This document shows positions 12,920-17,082 of a stretch of DNA of 17,082 nt, in pieces. Made by a program: the position numbers and the translations under genes. The notes under the pieces were generated by a model. The model did no database searches and had not been told where the DNA came from. It worked only from the letters and a program-made list of their open reading frames with translations. This DNA comes from Anaerolineaceae bacterium (GTDB lineage: Bacteria > Chloroflexota > Anaerolineae > Anaerolineales > Anaerolineaceae). Numbering within the stretch: the first letter of the stretch is position 1; each line of letters opens with the position of its first letter. The stretch lies in the NCBI GenBank assembly GCA_003542325.1, contig DPKV01000007.1, forward strand, positions 1 through 17,082, written 5' to 3'.

Positions 12920-14467
12920 TTAATTATCATTCCTCTGTTTTTCTTCTGGAATTAGTTCTTCAGAGGTTTCTTCCAGTTCTGATTCAGGTTCGGAAGCTTC
13001 ATCAACCGGTTCAATAACCTCGGGTGTATCTGCCGTTTCGACCTCTGCTTCATTCTCTGAGGCTTGGGCAACAACTTCCTTTTCCTCAGCGTCTTCTGGG
13101 GCTGAATCTGTTTCAGGTTCATCTTCCGGGATGGGTTGGCCGGTGGCAATTAATTTGAGCCGTTCCTGCAGTTGTGCGCTCATCGTTCGTTGGACGCCTT
13201 CCATACTGATCGCCCGCGAGAAATCATCCTGTCCCAGTTGTTTTTGCATATCCTGTACGTTGCCGGAGTAATAAACTTCTGCCATCACCTGGTTGATATT
13301 TTGTTTTAACATTTCCTGATCGAGCTTTAATCCTTCTGCTGCAATCAGTTCATCAACCACAAGAGAGCGTTCCAGGCGTTGTTTGGCGACTGGTTCAACT
13401 TCTTCCTTGATGAAAGTTTCTTCATCCGTTTCACGAAGTTTTAGGTAAGTTTCAAAGTCCAGTTTCTGATTGGATAAACGGTTCTTGATATCGTCAAGAA
13501 CATGTTCTTCTTCATGTTCCAGCATTTGCGGGGGATAGATAATCGTTGCTTGTTCGATGATCTCAGCCAGCAGGTCATTGAAGAACTTGTTATCATATTC
13601 TTCCTGCTGGTCCTTACGCAGGTGTTCTTCAATCGAATCGCGGAACGCTTCAGGAGATTCATAATCACCCATGCTTTTTATAAAGTCTTCATCCACTTCG
13701 GGAAGTTCCAGTTCTTTAACAGACTGGACATCAACTGAAAAGACGGCCGTCTTGCCGCGATAATCTTCGTCTTCCGCATCATCAGCGTACGTATGCTGGA
13801 GTTCCTTACTCTCACCGGCGGAAACACCAAGCAATTGTTGGGCAAACCCGGGGAAAGGCCATTCTCGTTCTGACCCTTCGCCTTCTGCGGGAATGATCAC
13901 TTGTTGCGGAGTCTTGTCAGTGATGGAAGCGTCCTCGTCCTCTTTCGGATTGAGGAATTCGCCGCTCAGGTTGAAATAGACCAGGTTTCCCACTTCAGCG
14001 GGGTGCTCAGCAGGAATGATCGTGGCTGCATTACGGCGCAAATTCTCGATAAACTCATCAACCTGGGCGGTATCAAACTCGTCAGGTTCATATTTTTTTC
14101 GCATTTCCTTGTAATCATTCAGTTCGATTTCTGGTTCAAGGGGAACCATAAAAACGAATTTTGGTGGGTCAAATGATTCGATTGTTTCGAGGCTGCCCAC
14201 ACCGGAGGGTTTGATTTCTGCCTGATCAAGAATCTTTGCATAATCATCATCCAGAAGAATGTCGATAGCTTCTTGAATGATAGCAGCTTCGCCATAACGG
14301 TTTAAAATGACATTGTAGGGTGCTTTCCCGGGACGGAACCCGGGAATTTTTGTGTCTTTTGCGATCCGACGCGCGGCGCGATGTTTGAAACTTTCAAACT
14401 CCAGGTTGGTATAATCAACAGTGAGTTTAGCCTGGCGATCCTCTTGGATGGTTTTTTCGATATTCAA
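12920..14467 (-). CDS. tig: Trigger factor with long acidic C-terminal tail, TTG start
   Basis: The product is a 515-residue ribosome-bound chaperone and peptidyl-prolyl isomerase. The ribosome-docking loop GFRPGK is at 43-48. A FKBP-like PPIase domain spans about 160-265, with an insertion relative to the E. coli protein, and the helical chaperone body follows to about 440. Residues 443-515 form a disordered-looking tail with about 29 Asp/Glu and only three Lys/Arg, absent from E. coli Tig. The start codon is TTG at 14467, seven bases after AAGGA. The N-terminus MNIEKTIQED fits the family, so I accept it. A hairpin with a short T-rich tail lies about 40 nt upstream in the probable leader. 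The gene is co-transcribed with clpP, 18 bases downstream. Confidence 0.95.
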   Translation of the reverse strand: MNIEKTIQEDRQAKLTVDYTNLEFESFKHRAARRIAKDTKIPGFRPGKAPYNVILNRYGEAAIIQEAIDILLDDDYAKILDQAEIKPSGVGSLETIESFDPPKFVFMVPLEPEIELNDYKEMRKKYEPDEFDTAQVDEFIENLRRNAATIIPAEHPAEVGNLVYFNLSGEFLNPKEDEDASITDKTPQQVIIPAEGEGSEREWPFPGFAQQLLGVSAGESKELQHTYADDAEDEDYRGKTAVFSVDVQSVKELELPEVDEDFIKSMGDYESPEAFRDSIEEHLRKDQQEEYDNKFFNDLLAEIIEQATIIYPPQMLEHEEEHVLDDIKNRLSNQKLDFETYLKLRETDEETFIKEEVEPVAKQRLERSLVVDELIAAEGLKLDQEMLKQNINQVMAEVYYSGNVQDMQKQLGQDDFSRAISMEGVQRTMSAQLQERLKLIATGQPIPEDEPETDSAPEDAEEKEVVAQASENEAEVETADTPEVIEPVDEASEPESELEETSEELIPEEKQRNDN

Positions 14468-14508
14468 TGTACGTTCCTTCTAAAATATGATTTAAAATGA
14501 TAGAAAAT

Positions 14509-14525
14509 CCCGTAGAATATACGGG
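14509..14525 (-). terminator. Small hairpin with T-rich tail in the tig leader
   Basis: A 6-bp stem (CCCGTA 14509-14514 with TACGGG 14520-14525, 5-nt loop) is followed on the minus strand by ATTTTCTATC. It may be a weak terminator or attenuator before tig, or the end of transcripts from the LCP gene. On the plus strand it is followed by TTTTGTT, so it is roughly symmetrical. Confidence 0.35.
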
Positions 14526-14611
14526 TTTTGTTATCCGTGCGGATTTTACCATATTAAATATATAAATTCTATTAATATCAGGGGATTGGTTTTTTATGTG
14601 AAAGGATTAAC

Positions 14612-14644
14612 CCCCAGCCGTCATTTTCAGGGAAGCGGCTGGGG
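14612..14644 (-). other. Strong GC stem-loop just past the LCP gene
   Basis: A perfect 9-bp stem (CCCCAGCCG 14612-14620 with CGGCTGGGG 14636-14644) encloses a 15-nt loop and starts 14 nt after the LCP stop. The following minus-strand sequence (GGTTAATCCTTTCAC) has no proper T tract. It is probably an mRNA 3' stabiliser or a poor terminator. The rest of the 190-bp gap to tig is AT-rich; I see only a weak TAAAAT -10 candidate (14543-14548), which overlaps an inverted repeat ATCCG/CGGAT (14533-14544). Confidence 0.5.
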
Positions 14645-14657
14645 AATATTGGAAGGT

Positions 14658-15719
14658 TTATTCGACCCAAAGTGAAGCTTTAATCCAGTCAGTCAACGCT
14701 TGATCCCAATAGAAAATATCCATTTCTTTACCCATGGATGGAATGAATTCTCTGCCTGTTTCTATCAAATCAGAATCAGGGTTATAGAAATTAATCGAAT
14801 CAGAACTGAGCTTATCCACAAGGCAAATTGCGGTTTGCATGTCGGCTAAGGAAACGTCTGTCAATATCATATTCGAAATACTGTCCAAAAGGTCCGGAAG
14901 GTATTTTAAGACCTCAGGGTCCTGAAGTCGTTGGAAGATTGCCTGAAGCAGGAGCGTCTGGTTGTTTATGCGGATATTATCCGAGGAATAGGCCCTTGCC
15001 CGGGCAAACTGTAATGCTTTTTCGCCATCCAATATCTGGACACCGGCTGGGAAGTATGGGCCTTCAGATTCTGTAATATAGATTGGCTCAGGAAGATTAA
15101 TTTGCACACCGCCGATTAGATAGATGAAATTCTTGAATGCAGCAAAATCAACAACAAGGTAATGATCAATTCCAATATCAAAATTGATTTGGAGCGTTTC
15201 TGCCAGGGCGCCTGCGCCATAACCGGACCCAGAGAAATGTCCCATACCTGACGTGCCAAAGAAATATGATTGGTTGAGCAATATCGGGGTATCCACATCC
15301 AACCTCGGTCCTGGATTTTCAATGAATAATGCGCGGGGCAGGGCGACCACATTTAATTCAGGTTTTGTGAAGTCAACCCGGACAATCCGAATCGCATCGG
15401 CCAGGCCGTATAGATAGTCACCTTCCCGATAATCGATTCCTACCACCAACACTAGCCACTCATCTTCATCTCCACAAACTGCGTTGTTTGAACCTATTGT
15501 CCCCTTTTCTGCGTTTTGTCCTGTTGAAACAACCTCAGCGCTATTTTCTAACGTGGAATCAAATGGGTCTCCCAAAGGCGTGTTCAGGAGGGGTCTCAGC
15601 CAGAAGAAATACACTCCACAGGCGATGATTAATCCACCCACGATTATGGATATTACGACAAGTAATGCTTTATTTTGTTTTTTGTGGCGAATAGGTTGGG
15701 TCTCGTCCGGGTTTGCCAT
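14658..15719 (-). CDS. LytR-CpsA-Psr (LCP) family membrane-anchored protein, active site partly degenerate
   Basis: The product is 353 residues long. It has a short basic cytoplasmic tail, one transmembrane segment (about 18-40), a low-complexity linker and an extracytoplasmic LCP domain from about residue 87 (WLVLVVGIDYREG). LCP enzymes move polyprenyl-phosphate-linked glycopolymers onto peptidoglycan or other acceptors. Conserved features kept are D108, R129 in ALPRAL, the HYLVVDFAAFKNFIYLIGGV core, GEKALQFARARA (R240, R242), and R250 with Q254. Changed are the Arg of the usual RSDT (here LAD) and the Asp of PRDT (here PRAL), both at the pyrophosphate/magnesium site. The C-terminal 80 residues are of unknown function. 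AGGACGG precedes the ATG. The gene stands alone. The LCP fold is confident; ligase activity is doubtful. Confidence 0.82.
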   Translation of the reverse strand: MANPDETQPIRHKKQNKALLVVISIIVGGLIIACGVYFFWLRPLLNTPLGDPFDSTLENSAEVVSTGQNAEKGTIGSNNAVCGDEDEWLVLVVGIDYREGDYLYGLADAIRIVRVDFTKPELNVVALPRALFIENPGPRLDVDTPILLNQSYFFGTSGMGHFSGSGYGAGALAETLQINFDIGIDHYLVVDFAAFKNFIYLIGGVQINLPEPIYITESEGPYFPAGVQILDGEKALQFARARAYSSDNIRINNQTLLLQAIFQRLQDPEVLKYLPDLLDSISNMILTDVSLADMQTAICLVDKLSSDSINFYNPDSDLIETGREFIPSMGKEMDIFYWDQALTDWIKASLWVE

Positions 15720-15860
15720 GTATACCGTCCTATGTTTTTAATGGGTTGTTTTTTTATCTTGGTATCAGCTAAATTTTACCTTACGTTACCATATAACGCT
15801 TTCAGAACCCCCGAAGTTCCATTTAGATTAATAGTTCAATAATAAATGAAGTATACCTTG

Positions 15861-16859
15861 TTAATCAATCTGACCCAATTCCCCTGATGTTATTTGATTC
15901 CCGCCTGAAGATTTGGATTTCATCAGTAGTCTTTCCGCCTGACTGAGTAAATCTTCGATTTGAATATCAGGATTCACGGAAGTCATCCAAACGCTCCCAA
16001 TCGAAGCCCTGAGAGTAAAAGAGGCATCCTTATCAATAGGGATGCTGCTTGATGTAAGATTGTGGTGCAAGCGCTCCAGAATTGCTGTAAATTGCGAGAG
16101 TGAATTGGTCGAAAATACGATCAGGAACTCATCCACGTCAATTCTCCCGACGGCATCGTATTCTCTGATGGAGTCATTGAGGACATTTGCCGTGAATTTA
16201 AGACACTTGTCTCCCACGGGATGTCCAAATTTATCGTTAATCTCCTGTAAATGGTCGATATCAACAACTGCGAGGCCTAACAGCTTTTTCTCGCGCATCG
16301 CTCTGATAAGTTCCATTTTCACCCGGTTTACGATGGCACGGCGGTTGTACAGGCCTGTTTGGGGATCAATATTGGCTAGAATTTCCAGTTTTTCATTCAA
16401 TTCCTCAATTTGGACATTCTTTCGCTGGAGTTCACGCTGGATATAGTTTAATTCTGTTGTTAAATACGTATATCCAACTGACCTCTCCTCAGGGTCATCT
16501 TTGGATTGGAACGGAAAAAACAACGCAGCCGGTTTTTCATTATCAATGACCAGGTCGAAAAAGAATGAAGGAAGGGGCTGGTTCGAGAACCGGACGATTA
16601 CTTTTCCCAGCCAGGTTAATACTGAACAATAAACGGAAGTGACCGGCTCCAGTGGGGTTGTGAACAACTCCCAATTGAGTGCCGATTTGTTGAGTTCAGC
16701 CTTCTCAAATAAAAGATTAAGCTTAATTTTTGAATCGTTAATAAAAATATCTTCAAGGACTGTCGCGTTCCCGTGGGTAAATAATGCCAGGCCATCGGAA
16801 AATACCAATAAAATTTCTTTATTTCTGTTACAGACTATAGTGGAGATTAATGAAGTCAT
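15861..16859 (-). CDS. Degenerate GGDEF-domain protein with PAS-like N-terminus, possible c-di-GMP receptor
   Basis: The product is 332 residues from the ATG at 16859. A GGGG box is well placed for that ATG, whereas the GTG at 16865 would sit almost on it. Residues 1 to about 115 look like a PAS-type sensor fold, with no membrane segment. A helical coiled-coil segment (about 131-163, YIQRELQRKNVQIEELNEKL) joins it to a GGDEF domain: NIDPQTGLYNRRA, VVDIDHLQEINDKFGHPVGDKCL (D200, D202, N208, D209), then the signature loop. That loop reads DVDEF (241-245) instead of GGDEF. The allosteric I-site RxxD (REYD, 232-235) is intact at the standard five-residue distance. Loss of both glycines usually abolishes diguanylate cyclase activity. 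An AT-rich TATAGTATAAAT stretch (16890-16901) is a possible promoter. Confidence 0.85.
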   Translation of the reverse strand: MTSLISTIVCNRNKEILLVFSDGLALFTHGNATVLEDIFINDSKIKLNLLFEKAELNKSALNWELFTTPLEPVTSVYCSVLTWLGKVIVRFSNQPLPSFFFDLVIDNEKPAALFFPFQSKDDPEERSVGYTYLTTELNYIQRELQRKNVQIEELNEKLEILANIDPQTGLYNRRAIVNRVKMELIRAMREKKLLGLAVVDIDHLQEINDKFGHPVGDKCLKFTANVLNDSIREYDAVGRIDVDEFLIVFSTNSLSQFTAILERLHHNLTSSSIPIDKDASFTLRASIGSVWMTSVNPDIQIEDLLSQAERLLMKSKSSGGNQITSGELGQID

Positions 16860-17022
16860 GGCCACACCCCGTCGAATTAATAAGTATATATTTATACTAT
16901 ATGAAAATATCCAGCCTGTTTACATGAAATAGGAACCTAGAACCTGCTCATATTATAACAATTTCACTTGAATATTTCACCATGTCGTTTTACAGGAACC
17001 TGAGTGGAGGTGGTTGGGTTTG

Positions 17023-17082
17023 TGGGGAAGGAGGGGCTCGAACCCTCACGCATTGCTGCACGTGATCCTAAGTCACGCCTGT
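17023..17082 (-). tRNA. tRNA-Leu(UAG), 3' portion, cut by the window edge
   Basis: The minus strand shows the last 60 bases. The anticodon stem CGTGA/TCACG encloses loop CTTAGGA (17072-17066), with TAG as anticodon, reading CUA leucine codons. A 13-nt class II variable arm contains the GCA/TGC stem. The T arm is GAGGG-TTCGAGC-CCCTC, and the acceptor 3' strand CTTCCCC ends with discriminator A at 17023. The encoded 3' end reads ACA, so CCA is not encoded. The D arm and 5' acceptor lie beyond the window. The 163 bp between it and the GGDEF gene hold no gene that I can see. Confidence 0.93.

Noticed and set aside
15784..15798. Inverted repeat CGTTA/TAACG upstream of the LCP gene
   Set aside because: A 5-bp arm in an AT-rich gap is easily due to chance, and no aligned promoter is visible.
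16931..17001. AGGAACCT occurring twice (16931-16938 and 16994-17001)
   Set aside because: Only two 8-bp copies 63 bp apart, with no regular spacing or further units; not a CRISPR or a clear attachment site, though it lies beside a tRNA gene.
17023..17082. tRNA-Leu fragment as an integration scar
   Set aside because: The fragment is cut by the window edge and is intact up to that point; there is no integrase or phage gene nearby.

Overview
The window looks like a chromosomal segment of a monoderm-type bacterium of the Anaerolineae (phylum Chloroflexota), with moderate GC content. This placement is an inference. It rests on the gene repertoire and on family-level sequence character: a MscL with a C-terminal zinc ribbon, a PfkA with GGNGS in place of GGDGS, a GGQNVQKN-type RF2, a secreted serpin, a LytR-CpsA-Psr (LCP) protein and a very large GH13 enzyme. 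I see no insertion sequence, phage gene, CRISPR array or integrase. No stretch longer than about 190 bases lacks a gene.

Layout. (1) 1-2372, minus: the N-terminal 790 residues of a large GH13 alpha-amylase-family enzyme, running off the left edge. (2) 2516-4469: an SCP2-type thiolase (minus) and a cyclase/kynurenine-formamidase-like metallohydrolase (plus). They are divergent around a 139-bp control region that holds facing -10 boxes, a 16-bp perfect palindrome and a direct repeat. (3) 4545-5870, plus: a lipoprotein serpin ending in a bidirectional terminator. (4) 5967-7234, minus: mscL with a zinc ribbon, overlapped by 4 bp by an orphan response regulator with a LuxR-like output region. (5) 7373-8341, plus: 6-phosphofructokinase. 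(6) 8344-12225, minus: HAD-IIA phosphatase, rlmN, ftsY and prfB, tightly packed. prfB carries the classic programmed +1 frameshift. (7) 12293-14467, minus: tig and clpP, ended by an intrinsic terminator. (8) 14658-15719, minus: a membrane-anchored LCP-family protein with an incomplete active site. (9) 15861-16859, minus: a degenerate GGDEF protein with an intact RxxD I-site motif. (10) 17023 to the right edge, minus: the 3' part of tRNA-Leu(UAG).

How the genes work together. tig and clpP pair a ribosome-bound chaperone with a protease core. HAD-rlmN-ftsY-prfB groups rRNA/tRNA methylation, SRP-dependent membrane targeting and translation termination. mscL with a response regulator suggests envelope or osmotic stress control. 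The rest are single transcription units. The window is mostly housekeeping, and no obvious new multi-gene system stands out. The most interesting points are regulatory or concern altered active sites: the frameshifted prfB that simple ORF calling truncates, a GGDEF protein that looks like a c-di-GMP receptor rather than a synthase, the mscL/response-regulator coupling with an A8 tract at the mscL start, the operator-rich thiolase/cyclase intergene, and a probable antisense terminator for prfB inside pfkA.
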